Positions 1-8,232 of a DNA stretch of 64,000 bases are shown one piece after another. The stretch is from Lachnospiraceae bacterium XBD2001 (GTDB taxonomy: Bacteria > Bacillota > Clostridia > Lachnospirales > Lachnospiraceae), in contig FPAN01000006.1 in the NCBI GenBank assembly GCA_900116395.1, positions 165,527 to 229,526 of the forward strand. The letters are read 5' to 3'. Made by a program: the position numbers and the translations under genes. The first letter of the stretch is position 1. Every line of letters begins with the position of its first letter. A model generated the notes under the pieces. It saw only the letters and a program-made list of their open reading frames with translations, ran no database searches and was not told the DNA's origin.

Positions 1-46
1 GTACGACAATGACCCGTCGTAACATTTTCTTTTGCTTTTTGTTCAT
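1..46 (-). CDS. Heavy-metal P-type ATPase, N-terminal fragment cut by the window edge
   Basis: Only the first 15 codons are inside the window (reads MNKKQKKMLRRVIVV). The start codon lies at 44-46 and an AGGAGG ribosome site at 55-60 fits well. A lysine/arginine-rich start running into hydrophobic residues resembles Cd/Zn-exporting ATPases of Lachnospiraceae. The operon context (HMA protein and CadC-like sensor directly upstream on the same strand) is the stronger argument. If correct, the product exports divalent soft metals across the membrane. The fragment is too short to prove the family. Confidence 0.55.
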   Translation of the reverse strand, partial: MNKKQKKMLRRVIVV

Positions 47-107
47 ATACAAGTCCTCCTGAATAGTGGAAAAGCGGCCGCAAGAGGCGACCGCTTGGTA
101 TCACGTA

Positions 108-326
108 TTAGGCGATTTCGATTTCGCAGTCCGGCTCTACCTTCTTGCATGCAGCAACGGCAGCAGTTAATAACTCATCGAACTGCTCTTCCGGTGCTTC
201 TAAGGTGAACTTCTGAGTCATGAAATTCACGTTGGCATCGATGACACCCGGAATGTTCTTCACAGCTTCTTCCATCTTAGCTGCACAGTTTGCACAATCA
301 ACTTCGCATTTAAACTTCTTCTTCAT
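108..326 (-). CDS. Heavy-metal-associated (HMA) domain protein
   Basis: A 72-residue protein that is almost entirely one HMA ferredoxin-like fold. The metal-binding CxxC sits at residues 11-14 (DCANCAAKME), with an extra Cys7 close by. Such proteins bind soft metals and either pass them to a partner ATPase or act as its detached N-terminal domain. It lies between the ArsR sensor (upstream) and the start of a P-type ATPase (downstream), all on the minus strand, so it is probably part of one metal-efflux operon. The C-terminal half is acidic. Whether the metal is Zn, Cd or Cu cannot be told from the sequence. Confidence 0.85.
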   Translation of the reverse strand: MKKKFKCEVDCANCAAKMEEAVKNIPGVIDANVNFMTQKFTLEAPEEQFDELLTAAVAACKKVEPDCEIEIA

Positions 327-342
327 AATATAATCTCCTTAC

Positions 343-702
343 TTACTCCTCAATATGTTCCTTGCCCTGTCCCATGATGGTGCGTACATGGTCGTCTGCC
401 AAGGAATAAATCATCTGCTTGCCATCCCGACGTGCCTTCACCAGACCTGCGGTCTTAAGAATCTTCAGCTGGTGGGATACGGCGGACTGGGTCATGCCAA
501 GACTCTCTGCCAGATCGCATACGCATATTTCATTGGAAAAAAGAGCGAATAGTATTTTGATTCGAGAGGAATCACCAAAGACCTTAAACAGTTCGGCCAA
601 GTCATACATCTCATCCTCGTCCGGCATCTGGGAACGTACTACATTGACAACGTCGTTGTGTACGCAGGTCTCTTCGCAATGCTCTACATCTGCAACTGCC
701 AT
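343..702 (-). CDS. ArsR-family metal sensor repressor, CadC-like
   Basis: A 119-residue winged-helix repressor. The helix-turn-helix is at about residues 62-82, preceded by the motif ICVCDLAE. Cys60 and Cys62, together with Cys9 and Cys13 near the N-terminus, closely match the four-cysteine alpha3N metal site of CadC (Cd/Pb/Zn sensors). It would repress its own operon (this gene, the HMA gene and the ATPase) until metal binds. The start is supported by AAAGGAGG five bases upstream, and a dyad operator lies at 721-746. The exact metal is an inference from the cysteine pattern. Confidence 0.88.
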   Translation of the reverse strand: MAVADVEHCEETCVHNDVVNVVRSQMPDEDEMYDLAELFKVFGDSSRIKILFALFSNEICVCDLAESLGMTQSAVSHQLKILKTAGLVKARRDGKQMIYSLADDHVRTIMGQGKEHIEE

Positions 703-720
703 GTTGTCCTCCTTTCCTCA

Positions 721-746
721 TATGAACATCTGAATGATTGTTCATA
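721..746. promoter_or_regulatory. Inverted-repeat operator upstream of the ArsR gene
   Basis: Perfect 8-bp inverted repeat TATGAACA / TGTTCATA with a 10-bp spacer, 19 bp upstream of the arsR start. The TGAACA/TGTTCA half-sites are typical of ArsR/SmtB operators, so it is the probable autoregulatory site for the metal operon. Confidence 0.75.
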
Positions 747-902
747 TGTTCATTATAACAGAGAAACCCAGGAAGTCAACCACTATATCTTGGGGTGCGA
801 AAACGTTTTAACCACGTTTCCTTGTATTATTTTTGAAAAAATTTACATATTTTTTGGTTTTGCCTCTTCCATTTTTCTTCCCTATGGTATATCATTGGTG
901 AT

Positions 903-950
903 GTACAAGATGTTGTGTTCGACCGATCGATTTTGTTCTAGATTTTGTGA
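903..950. promoter_or_regulatory. Two NrdR-like boxes upstream of nrdD
   Basis: Two 16-bp sites at 903-918 (core CAAGATGTTGTGT) and 935-950 (core CTAGATTTTGTGA) each match most conserved positions of the NrdR box. Their aligned positions are 32 bp apart, the canonical three-turn spacing. A third, weaker match (core CTATATCTTG) is at 780-795. NrdR would repress the anaerobic ribonucleotide reductase operon according to nucleotide status. The rest of the 703-1029 gap is AT-rich and shows no gene. Confidence 0.65.
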
Positions 951-1029
951 TTTGTCTTGTAATTTCACTTTTTCCATTGAATTATTAGAAAACTAGAGAA
1001 GTTTTATAAATATAGAGGAGGAGTTTGGT

Positions 1030-3261
1030 TTGGAAACAAAAGATTTAGAAGTACGCACCCACATTATTAAGCGTAATGGCCGTGAGGTAGACTTCCAGAA
1101 GGAGAAGATTGTCAACGCTATCCGTAAGGCAAATGCGGAGATTGCCGGAATCCATCAGATGAACGATTTCCAGATTCAGGCAGTAGCTGACAAGATTGCC
1201 CGTCAGGTCGCTGAATCTTCCCATGCAGTGAACGTAGAGGATATCCAGGATATGGTTGAGACCGGTATCATGGAGATGCGTTGTTACGAGGTTGCCCAGA
1301 AGTACGTTCGTTATCGCTATAAGCGTGAGCTGTCCCGTAAGACCAACACCACAGACAATGGAATCCTTGCTCTCATTGACCAACTGAACGAAGAAGTGAA
1401 GCAGGAGAACTCTAACAAGAACCCGGTCATTAACTCTACCCAGCGTGATTACATGGCAGGCGAAGTTAGTAAGGATTTGACCCAGCGTGTGCTTTTGCCG
1501 GAAGAGATTACCAAGGCACATGAAGAGGGTATCATCCACTTCCATGATTCCGATTACTTCGCACAGCGTGAGCACAACTGTGATTTGATTAACTTAGAGG
1601 ATATGTTGTGGAACGGAACCGTTATTTCCGAGACCATGATTGAGCGTCCACACAGCTTCTTTACTGCTTGTAACGTAACCACCCAGATTGTGGCTCAGGT
1701 TGCTTCCAACCAGTACGGCGGACAGTCCTTCTCTTTGTCACACTTGGCTCCGTTCGTTGACATCAGCCGTAAGAAGATTCGTGCCCAGGTAATCGCTGAG
1801 CGTGAAGAGTGCGGCGAAGCTATTGATGATAAGATTGTAGACAAGCTGACTGAGAATCGTCTGGAGACAGAGATCCGCAACGGTATCCAGACCATTCAGT
1901 ACCAGTTGATTACCTTGATGACCTGTAACGGACAGGCTCCGTTCGTAACCATGTTCATGTATTTGGACGAGGTTCCGGAAGGCCAGACCAGAGAAGATCT
2001 TGCCAAGATTATCAAGGAAGTTCTTCTTCAGAGAATGCAGGGCGTGAAGAATGAGAAGGGTGTTTGGGTAACACCGGCATTCCCGAAGCTCATCTATGTT
2101 TTGGATGAGGACAATATTCATGAAGACTCACCTTACTTCTACTTAACCGAGTTGGCTGCCAAGTGTACCGCGAAGCGTATGGTTCCGGATTACATTTCCG
2201 CGAAGGTTATGAAGGAGTTGAAGGGTGGAGACCTCTACACCTGTATGGGTTGCCGTTCTTTCCTGACACCGGATCGTTTTACCGCTGCAGGCATCGGCAA
2301 TATTGAGAAGCGTAAGAATTACCGCGAAGGCGAGCACCGTTACTACGGCCGTTTCAACCAGGGTGTTGTTACCATTAACCTGGTAGATGTTGCTTGTTCT
2401 TCCTATGGAGATATGGACAAGTTCTGGGCAATCTTAGAGGACCGCTTGGAGTTATGCCATCGTGCACTTCGTTGCCGTCATGAGCGTTTGCTTGGCACTG
2501 TATCCGATGTTGCTCCAATCTTGTGGCAGCATGGTGCATTGGCTCGTCTTGAGAAGGGTGAGACCATTGATAAGTTGTTATACAATGGATACTCTACGAT
2601 CTCCCTTGGCTATGCCGGCTTAAGCGAGATGTGCTACCGTATGCTTGGTGTTTCTCACACCGATCCAATGGGCAAGGAATTTGCTCTGAAGGTTATGCAG
2701 AAGCTGAATGATAAGTGTGCTGAGTGGAAGGCTGCCGAGAATATTGATTATTCCGTATACGGTACTCCAATGGAATCCACTACCTACAAGTTCGCTAAGG
2801 CATTACAGAAGAGATTCGGTATCATTCCTCACGTTACCGACAAGAACTACATTACCAACAGCTATCACGTACATGTTACCGAGGAAATCGATGCATTCGA
2901 CAAGCTGAAGTTCGAGTCCGAATTCCAGAAGTTGTCTCCGGGTGGAGCCATCAGCTACATCGAGGTTCCGAACATGCAGCATAACATTCCTGCAGTTATC
3001 TCTGTGATGAAGTTCATCTATGATAACATCATGTATGCAGAGCTGAATACCAAGAGCGATTATTGCGAGGTATGTGGTTATGACGGTGAGATTAAGATTG
3101 TAGAGGACAAGTCCGGTAAGCTGGTTTGGGAGTGCCCGAACTGCGGTAACCGTGACCAGGACAAGATGTCCGTTGCACGTCGTACCTGCGGCTACATCGG
3201 AACCCAGTTCTGGAACCAGGGACGTACCCAGGAGATTAAGGATCGTGTCCTTCATTTATAA
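1030..3261 (+). CDS. nrdD: Anaerobic (class III) ribonucleoside-triphosphate reductase
   Basis: A 743-residue oxygen-sensitive glycyl-radical enzyme reducing ribonucleoside triphosphates to deoxynucleotides for DNA synthesis. Seen: an N-terminal ATP-cone (about residues 8-95) that senses ATP/dATP, the catalytic barrel, two CxxC zinc pairs (CEVCG and CPNCG, about residues 679-707), and the glycyl-radical motif RTCGYIG with the radical glycine near residue 721. The length is normal for the family. The start is TTG with AGGAGGAG just upstream. NrdR-like boxes lie upstream, and the activase nrdG follows after an intergenic hairpin. Confidence 0.97.
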   Translation: METKDLEVRTHIIKRNGREVDFQKEKIVNAIRKANAEIAGIHQMNDFQIQAVADKIARQVAESSHAVNVEDIQDMVETGIMEMRCYEVAQKYVRYRYKRELSRKTNTTDNGILALIDQLNEEVKQENSNKNPVINSTQRDYMAGEVSKDLTQRVLLPEEITKAHEEGIIHFHDSDYFAQREHNCDLINLEDMLWNGTVISETMIERPHSFFTACNVTTQIVAQVASNQYGGQSFSLSHLAPFVDISRKKIRAQVIAEREECGEAIDDKIVDKLTENRLETEIRNGIQTIQYQLITLMTCNGQAPFVTMFMYLDEVPEGQTREDLAKIIKEVLLQRMQGVKNEKGVWVTPAFPKLIYVLDEDNIHEDSPYFYLTELAAKCTAKRMVPDYISAKVMKELKGGDLYTCMGCRSFLTPDRFTAAGIGNIEKRKNYREGEHRYYGRFNQGVVTINLVDVACSSYGDMDKFWAILEDRLELCHRALRCRHERLLGTVSDVAPILWQHGALARLEKGETIDKLLYNGYSTISLGYAGLSEMCYRMLGVSHTDPMGKEFALKVMQKLNDKCAEWKAAENIDYSVYGTPMESTTYKFAKALQKRFGIIPHVTDKNYITNSYHVHVTEEIDAFDKLKFESEFQKLSPGGAISYIEVPNMQHNIPAVISVMKFIYDNIMYAELNTKSDYCEVCGYDGEIKIVEDKSGKLVWECPNCGNRDQDKMSVARRTCGYIGTQFWNQGRTQEIKDRVLHL

Positions 3262-3288
3262 GAAGCAATTGTAACGATAAGTTTTATG

Positions 3289-3323
3289 CCCTGCATCGCA
3301 ATCCCGCGGTGCAGGGATTTTTT
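3289..3323 (+). terminator. Hairpin with T-run between nrdD and nrdG
   Basis: CCCTGCA / TGCAGGG stem (3289-3295 and 3310-3316) followed by six T. It ends about 20 bp before nrdG and could be a partial terminator that lowers activase expression relative to nrdD. Confidence 0.7.
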
Positions 3324-3342
3324 ACCAAAAGGGGTGAGTGAT

Positions 3343-3846
3343 TTGAACTATTCCGTAATTAAATATCATGACATCGCCAACGGTACCGGAGTGCGTACGG
3401 TGCTGTTCGTCTCCGGCTGCACCCACCATTGCAAGGGCTGTTTTCAGCCTCAGACCTGGGACTTCAATTATGGAGAACCTTTTACCGAGGAAGTAGCACA
3501 GCAAATCATCGATTCCTTGGATGATCCCTTCACCGAAGGACTGACGCTCTTAGGTGGAGAACCGATGGAGCCGGACAATCAGCGAGCATTGCTTCCTATG
3601 ATTCGTAAGATTAAGAAGCTGCATCCGGAGAAGAATATCTGGTGCTATTCCGGCTATACTTACGAGACGGATTTGGCAGCGCCGGATGGCAAGGCTCATT
3701 GCGAGGTGACGGATGAACTGTTGGATACCTACGACATTCTTGTGGATGGAGAGTTCAAGCTGGAAGAAAAAGATATCTCTTTACAGTTTCGTGGAAGCCG
3801 CAATCAACGGATTCTGAACCTGAAGGAGTTGCGTGGCAACAAATAA
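3343..3846 (+). CDS. nrdG: Anaerobic ribonucleotide reductase activating protein (radical SAM)
   Basis: A 167-residue radical-SAM activase that installs the glycyl radical on NrdD using S-adenosylmethionine and a [4Fe-4S] cluster. The cluster ligands are the CxxxCxxC motif (CTHHCKGC, residues 26-33), and the following LLGGEPM is the SAM-binding GGE motif. I chose the TTG at 3343 (preceded by AAAGGGGTGAG) over the ATG at 3286. The upstream reading would run through the nrdD/nrdG hairpin and adds 19 residues unlike the family start, which is normally NYSVIKYHDI-like. Confidence 0.95.
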   Translation: MNYSVIKYHDIANGTGVRTVLFVSGCTHHCKGCFQPQTWDFNYGEPFTEEVAQQIIDSLDDPFTEGLTLLGGEPMEPDNQRALLPMIRKIKKLHPEKNIWCYSGYTYETDLAAPDGKAHCEVTDELLDTYDILVDGEFKLEEKDISLQFRGSRNQRILNLKELRGNK

Positions 3847-3871
3847 TCCATAGAAGATTCATAGGAAATAC

Positions 3872-3899
3872 TTGCGTTTGGCTGTATTTCGAGTATTCT
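3872..3899 (+). promoter_or_regulatory. Probable sigma-A promoter of nadABC
   Basis: -35 TTGCGT (3872-3877), 16-bp spacer, -10 TATTCT (3894-3899), 43 bp before nadA. The -35 is preceded by GGAAATAC, a context shared with several other promoters in this window. Confidence 0.5.
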
Positions 3900-3941
3900 A
3901 ATAGAGAAAACCACATTGCATGTAAAGTATGAGGAGAAAAC

Positions 3942-4856
3942 ATGACAACAGAACAGATGGCTTCCGAAATTGAGAAGTTAAAAAAAGAAAAGAACGCCGT
4001 CATCATGGCTCACTACTATGTCTATGATGAGGTGCAGGATGCTGCTGATTTCGTAGGTGATTCTTTTTTCTTAAGCCGTAAGGCAACGGAAATTGATGCA
4101 GATATCATCGTCTTATGCGGTGTTCGTTTCATGGGCGAGAGTGCGAAGGTATTGAATCCGGACAAGAAGGTATTGATTCCGGAGTATGCTGCAGACTGCC
4201 CAATGGCCCATATGGCAACCGTAGAGAGCGTTGCTGCCATGCGTGAGCAGTACGACGATTTGGCTGTGGTATGTTACGTGAATTCCACAGCAGAGTTGAA
4301 GGCAGTAAGTGATGTTTGTGTAACCAGTGCCAATGCGCTGAAGATTGTATCCCGTTTGCCACAGAAGAATATTTTCTTCATTCCGGACCAGAACTTGGCA
4401 CATTTCATTGCAGACCAGTTACCGGAGAAGAACTTCATTTTCAATGACGGATATTGCCATGTTCATCATGCACTTACCCGTGAAGATATGTTGAAGGCCA
4501 AGGCCGAGCATCCGAATGCGCTTCTTTGCGTACATCCGGAGTGCAAGCCGGAAGTGACTGCAGAGGCAGATTATATTGGAAGCACAGCGGGCATTATTAA
4601 TTATGTAACTGAGTCCGATGCCAAGGAATTCTTAATCGGTACCGAGCTTGGTGTATTGCATGAGCTGCATAAGCGTAATCCGGACAAGACCTTCTATCCG
4701 GCTGCCGAGATGCAGATTTGCCCTAATATGAAGAAGATTACCATGGAGAAGCTTCTCGCCACATTGAAGGAGGAGCAGCCTGAGATTATCTTAAGTGATG
4801 ATCTTATGGAGAATGCGAAAGCACCAATGATGCGTATGCTGGAATTGGCGAAGTAG
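3942..4856 (+). CDS. nadA: Quinolinate synthase
   Basis: A 304-residue [4Fe-4S] enzyme that condenses iminoaspartate with dihydroxyacetone phosphate to quinolinate in de novo NAD synthesis. The three cluster cysteines are visible in VLCGVRFMGE, DVCVTSANA and QICPNMKKI, in the usual three-domain spacing. The family motif MAHYYV is near the N-terminus and STAGIINYV is in domain 3. The length is typical. It is first in a tight nadA-nadB-nadC operon (18 bp to nadB), so the pathway from aspartate to nicotinate mononucleotide is complete here. Confidence 0.97.
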   Translation: MTTEQMASEIEKLKKEKNAVIMAHYYVYDEVQDAADFVGDSFFLSRKATEIDADIIVLCGVRFMGESAKVLNPDKKVLIPEYAADCPMAHMATVESVAAMREQYDDLAVVCYVNSTAELKAVSDVCVTSANALKIVSRLPQKNIFFIPDQNLAHFIADQLPEKNFIFNDGYCHVHHALTREDMLKAKAEHPNALLCVHPECKPEVTAEADYIGSTAGIINYVTESDAKEFLIGTELGVLHELHKRNPDKTFYPAAEMQICPNMKKITMEKLLATLKEEQPEIILSDDLMENAKAPMMRMLELAK

Positions 4857-4874
4857 TATTAGAAAGAGACGAAC

Positions 4875-6206
4875 ATGAATAAGAAGTATGATGCAGTGAT
4901 TGTGGGTTGCGGCGTTGCCGGATGCTTCACTGCGCTACACTTGCCGTCGGATTGGCAGATTCTTATGGTAACCAAGAGCGATATGGAAGAAAGCGATTCT
5001 TTCTTAGCCCAGGGTGGAATCTGTGTATTAAAAGATGACAAGGATTATGATGCTTTTTTTGAAGACACCTTGCGTGCCGGACATTACGAGAACCGTCGTG
5101 AATCTGTGGATATTATGATTCGTGAATCCCGTGGTGTCATTAACGAATTGATTGGATACGGCGTGGATTTTGAAAAAGAAAACGGACAGCTTCGCTATAC
5201 CAGAGAAGCAGCTCATTCCACCAACCGTATTCTCTACCACGAAGATGTCACCGGACGGGAGATTACCAGTAAGCTCTTAGCGGCAGTGAAGAAATTATCC
5301 AATGTGACCTTGCTGGAACACACCACCATGATTGATATTCTCTGCCGGAACAATTCCTGTGACGGTGTGCTGTTACAGATGGAAGACGGCAGCTTAGAAG
5401 CGGTTTTCGGTGGACATATTATCTGGGCTTGCGGCGGTATCGGTGGTATCTACGAGAACTCCACCAATTATCCGCACTTGACGGGAGATGCCTTGGCATT
5501 ATCCTTACGCCATGGCATTGAGTTGGAGCATATCAATTATGTTCAGATTCATCCGACCACCTTCTATACCGAGAAGAAGGAACGACGTTTCTTAATCTCT
5601 GAGTCGGTCCGGGGAGAAGGCGCTGTCCTATTGGATAAGAACGGCAACCGTTTTACCAATGAGTTATTGCCCCGGGATGTATTGACCGGTGAGATTCGCA
5701 AGCAGATGGCTAAGGACGGAACCAAGCACGTGTGGCTGAACATGATGGCCATTACGGATTTGGATATTACCAAGCGCTTCCCGAACATCTATCGCCATTG
5801 TTTGGAAGAGGGATATGACGTAACCAAGGAGTGGATTCCGGTGGTACCGGCCCAGCATTACTTCATGGGCGGTGTCCATGTGGATCGTTACAGTCATACT
5901 TCCATGCGCCACTTATATGCAGCCGGAGAGACTTGCTGCAACGGCGTACACGGACGGAATCGACTGGCTAGTAACTCCCTTTTGGAGAGTCTGGTTTTTG
6001 CCAAAAACGCAGCCCTTCGCATGTCTGAAATGGATACAGATCACAGCGGAGAACGCACACCGCGATTTGCGGATACCATCGACCTTCCTTTGGAAGAGTT
6101 ACAGAAGGTTTATCGGATTGTTGCACGTATCGACAATCTGGAAGACTTTGCAGAGGAGAATAAGCAACTGATCTGGGACGAGATTCATCGCCTGGATGCA
6201 GAGTAA
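4875..6206 (+). CDS. nadB: L-aspartate oxidase
   Basis: A 443-residue FAD enzyme oxidising L-aspartate to iminoaspartate, the substrate of NadA. The N-terminal Rossmann motif is VGCGVAGC with FAD-contacting GGICVL after it. The substrate region ends in HGRNRLASNSLLESLVF, which is diagnostic for the fumarate reductase/aspartate oxidase family. It is shorter than the E. coli enzyme (about 540 residues) because the C-terminal helical domain is reduced, as is usual in Clostridia. In anaerobes fumarate probably replaces oxygen as electron acceptor (family knowledge). Confidence 0.95.
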   Translation: MNKKYDAVIVGCGVAGCFTALHLPSDWQILMVTKSDMEESDSFLAQGGICVLKDDKDYDAFFEDTLRAGHYENRRESVDIMIRESRGVINELIGYGVDFEKENGQLRYTREAAHSTNRILYHEDVTGREITSKLLAAVKKLSNVTLLEHTTMIDILCRNNSCDGVLLQMEDGSLEAVFGGHIIWACGGIGGIYENSTNYPHLTGDALALSLRHGIELEHINYVQIHPTTFYTEKKERRFLISESVRGEGAVLLDKNGNRFTNELLPRDVLTGEIRKQMAKDGTKHVWLNMMAITDLDITKRFPNIYRHCLEEGYDVTKEWIPVVPAQHYFMGGVHVDRYSHTSMRHLYAAGETCCNGVHGRNRLASNSLLESLVFAKNAALRMSEMDTDHSGERTPRFADTIDLPLEELQKVYRIVARIDNLEDFAEENKQLIWDEIHRLDAE

Positions 6207-6215
6207 GGAGAAAAG

Positions 6216-7067
6216 ATGACAGATATTACATTGAAGCTGAATGCAGATCCGTTGATCCTGCAGGCCTTAAGAGAAGATATTTCCAGCGAAGACGTTACCA
6301 CCAATGCGGTAATGCCGGAGAAGAAGTTGGGTACCGTAGAGTTGATCTGTAAGCAGGACGGTATCATCGCCGGATTACAGGTATTCGAGCGTACGTTCCA
6401 GTTGTTGGATCCGGAGACCAAGGTAGAGTTCTATGCCAAGGACGGAGATGCTGTGAAGAACAAGCAGCTCTTAGCCAAGGTAACCGGTGACATCCGCGTG
6501 TTGTTATCCGGTGAGCGTACTGCGCTGAATTACCTGCAGCGCATGAGTGGTATCGCAACCTACACCAGAGGGGTTGCAGATCTTCTGGAAGGTACCAAGA
6601 CCAAGCTGCTGGATACCCGTAAGACCACACCGAACAACCGTATCTTCGAGAAGTATGCGGTAACCGTTGGTGGCGGATACAATCACCGTTATAACTTATC
6701 CGACGGAGTTCTCCTGAAGGATAATCACATCGATGCAGCAGGTGGTGTGAAGAAAGCGGTTCTTGCAGCGAAGGCTTACGCACCGTTCGTTCGCAAGATT
6801 GAGGTTGAGGTAGAGAACATGGATATGGTTCGCGAGGCGGTAGAAGCCGGCGCAGACATCATCATGTTGGATAATATGAGTCACGAGCAGATGGCAGAGG
6901 CAGTTGCTTACATCGACGGACGTGCCGAGACCGAGTGTTCCGGTAACATTACCAAGGAGAACGTGAAGGCCATCACCGACATCGGTGTGGATTATGTATC
7001 TTCCGGAGCCTTAACACATTCCTCTCCGATCTTAGACGTATCCCTGAAGAATTTAAGAGTTTTATAA
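6216..7067 (+). CDS. nadC: Nicotinate-nucleotide pyrophosphorylase (quinolinate phosphoribosyltransferase)
   Basis: A 283-residue enzyme converting quinolinate and PRPP to nicotinate mononucleotide, CO2 and pyrophosphate. The signature block LDTRKTTPNNR and the later GGGYNHRYNLSDGVLLKDNH carry the arginine, lysine and histidine residues that bind the substrate carboxylates and PRPP. EVEVENMD and DIIMLDNMS form the barrel's acidic site. It starts 9 bp after nadB with an AAGGAG site and ends the operon at a strong terminator. Confidence 0.97.
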   Translation: MTDITLKLNADPLILQALREDISSEDVTTNAVMPEKKLGTVELICKQDGIIAGLQVFERTFQLLDPETKVEFYAKDGDAVKNKQLLAKVTGDIRVLLSGERTALNYLQRMSGIATYTRGVADLLEGTKTKLLDTRKTTPNNRIFEKYAVTVGGGYNHRYNLSDGVLLKDNHIDAAGGVKKAVLAAKAYAPFVRKIEVEVENMDMVREAVEAGADIIMLDNMSHEQMAEAVAYIDGRAETECSGNITKENVKAITDIGVDYVSSGALTHSSPILDVSLKNLRVL

Positions 7068-7073
7068 ATGACG

Positions 7074-7100
7074 AAAGACCGCGATTTTGCGGTCTTTTTT
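7074..7100 (+). terminator. Rho-independent terminator of nadABC
   Basis: AAAGACCGC / GCGGTCTTT stem (7074-7082, 7089-7097), loop GATTTT, T-run following. Confidence 0.93.
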
Positions 7101-7102
7101 CT

Positions 7103-7131
7103 TTGACTTTAAGGGTTTAAAGTGCTATAGT
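7103..7131 (+). promoter_or_regulatory. Promoter of the TrpX-type ABC operon with an internal dyad
   Basis: -35 TTGACT (7103-7108), 17-bp spacer, -10 TATAGT (7126-7131). The spacer holds a 7-bp inverted repeat ACTTTAA / TTAAAGT (7106-7112, 7117-7123). A near-copy of the left half, TTTGACTTTAGGG, recurs at about 7144-7156. This looks like a repressor operator inside the promoter; the regulator is unknown. Confidence 0.7.
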
Positions 7132-7191
7132 CAAGAAAAGTTTTTTGACTTTAGGGAAAAGAAAAAAAGAAAAAGTAAAAGGAGAAAAAGG

Positions 7192-8226
7192 ATGAAAAAA
7201 AGATTACTGACAGGCTTACTCTGTGCATCTATGCTGGTGATGAGCATCACCGGATGTGGCGTAGATGCATCCCAACAGACAACTGCGGATGCTACCGGTT
7301 CCGAGACCGAAGAGCAGACGGTGGATGAAGCACCGGAGAAATATACCGTAGGTGTCGTTCAATTGGTACAGCATCCGGCATTGGATCAGGCCACAGAAGG
7401 TTTCCAGGACGCTTTGCGAGATAAGTTAGGTGACCAGGTGGAATTCGATGTTCAGAATGCTTCCGGCGATTCTGCCAATTGTAATACCATTGTGAATGGA
7501 TTTGTTTCCAGTGAATATGATTTGATTATGGCCAATGCAACTCCGGCATTGCAGGCTGCTGTTTCCGGCACCACTACAATTCCGGTGGTTGGTACTTCTG
7601 TTACTGATTATGCAGTTGCATTGGATATTGCTACAGAGGATTGGACCGGCGCAACCGGCAGCAATGCCACCGGTGTATCCGATTTGGCACCATTGGACCA
7701 GCAGGCTGCTATGATGAAGGAATTGTTCCCGGATGCGAAGAAGGTTGGCATTCTGTACTGTTCTGCAGAGGCGAACTCCAAGTATCAGGCCCAGGTAATG
7801 ACAGAGGAACTGGAGAAGCTTGGCTATACCGCAACTTCTTTTACATTCTCTGATACCAATGATGTTGCTACCGTTACCCAGACTGCATGTGCAGACAGCG
7901 ATGTGATCTATATTCCTACTGACAACACAGCTGCAAGCTGTGCAGAGTTGATTGGTGGTGTTGTGGTCCCGGCAGGTGTTCCGGTACTGGCAGGTGAAGA
8001 GGGTATCTGCAAGGCTTGTGGTGTAGCAACTCTGACCATTAGCTATTATGATGTGGGATATCTTGCAGGCGAGATGGCTTATGAGATTCTTGTGAACAAG
8101 GCAGATCCTGCAACCATGAATATTAAGTATGTAGATGAAGTGAAGAAGGAATACAATGCCACATTGGCAGAGACCTTCGGCGTAGAGATTCCTTCCGATT
8201 ACGCAGCAATTAAGACCGAGGAGTAA
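7192..8226 (+). CDS. ABC transporter substrate-binding lipoprotein, TrpX/COG2984 family
   Basis: A 344-residue lipoprotein: lysine-rich start, hydrophobic helix and lipobox ending ITGC, then an acidic linker (about residues 25-50). The mature domain starts near YTVGVVQLVQHPALD, typical of the ABC_sub_bind family, members of which bind tryptophan, tyrosine or related small molecules. I chose the ATG at 7192 (AAGGAG upstream) because the longer reading begins inside the nadC terminator. The permease and ATPase genes follow directly. The ligand is not predictable; the promoter dyad suggests ligand-responsive repression. Confidence 0.9.
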   Translation: MKKRLLTGLLCASMLVMSITGCGVDASQQTTADATGSETEEQTVDEAPEKYTVGVVQLVQHPALDQATEGFQDALRDKLGDQVEFDVQNASGDSANCNTIVNGFVSSEYDLIMANATPALQAAVSGTTTIPVVGTSVTDYAVALDIATEDWTGATGSNATGVSDLAPLDQQAAMMKELFPDAKKVGILYCSAEANSKYQAQVMTEELEKLGYTATSFTFSDTNDVATVTQTACADSDVIYIPTDNTAASCAELIGGVVVPAGVPVLAGEEGICKACGVATLTISYYDVGYLAGEMAYEILVNKADPATMNIKYVDEVKKEYNATLAETFGVEIPSDYAAIKTEE

Positions 8227-8232
8227 TAGGCA

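Noticed and set aside
3286..3342. Longer nrdG start at the upstream ATG
   Set aside because: It would translate the nrdD/nrdG hairpin and adds residues foreign to the family; the TTG at 3343 has a proper ribosome site.
7087..7191. Longer N-terminus of the TrpX-type binding protein
   Set aside because: The extension starts within the nadC terminator and would bury the signal peptide.
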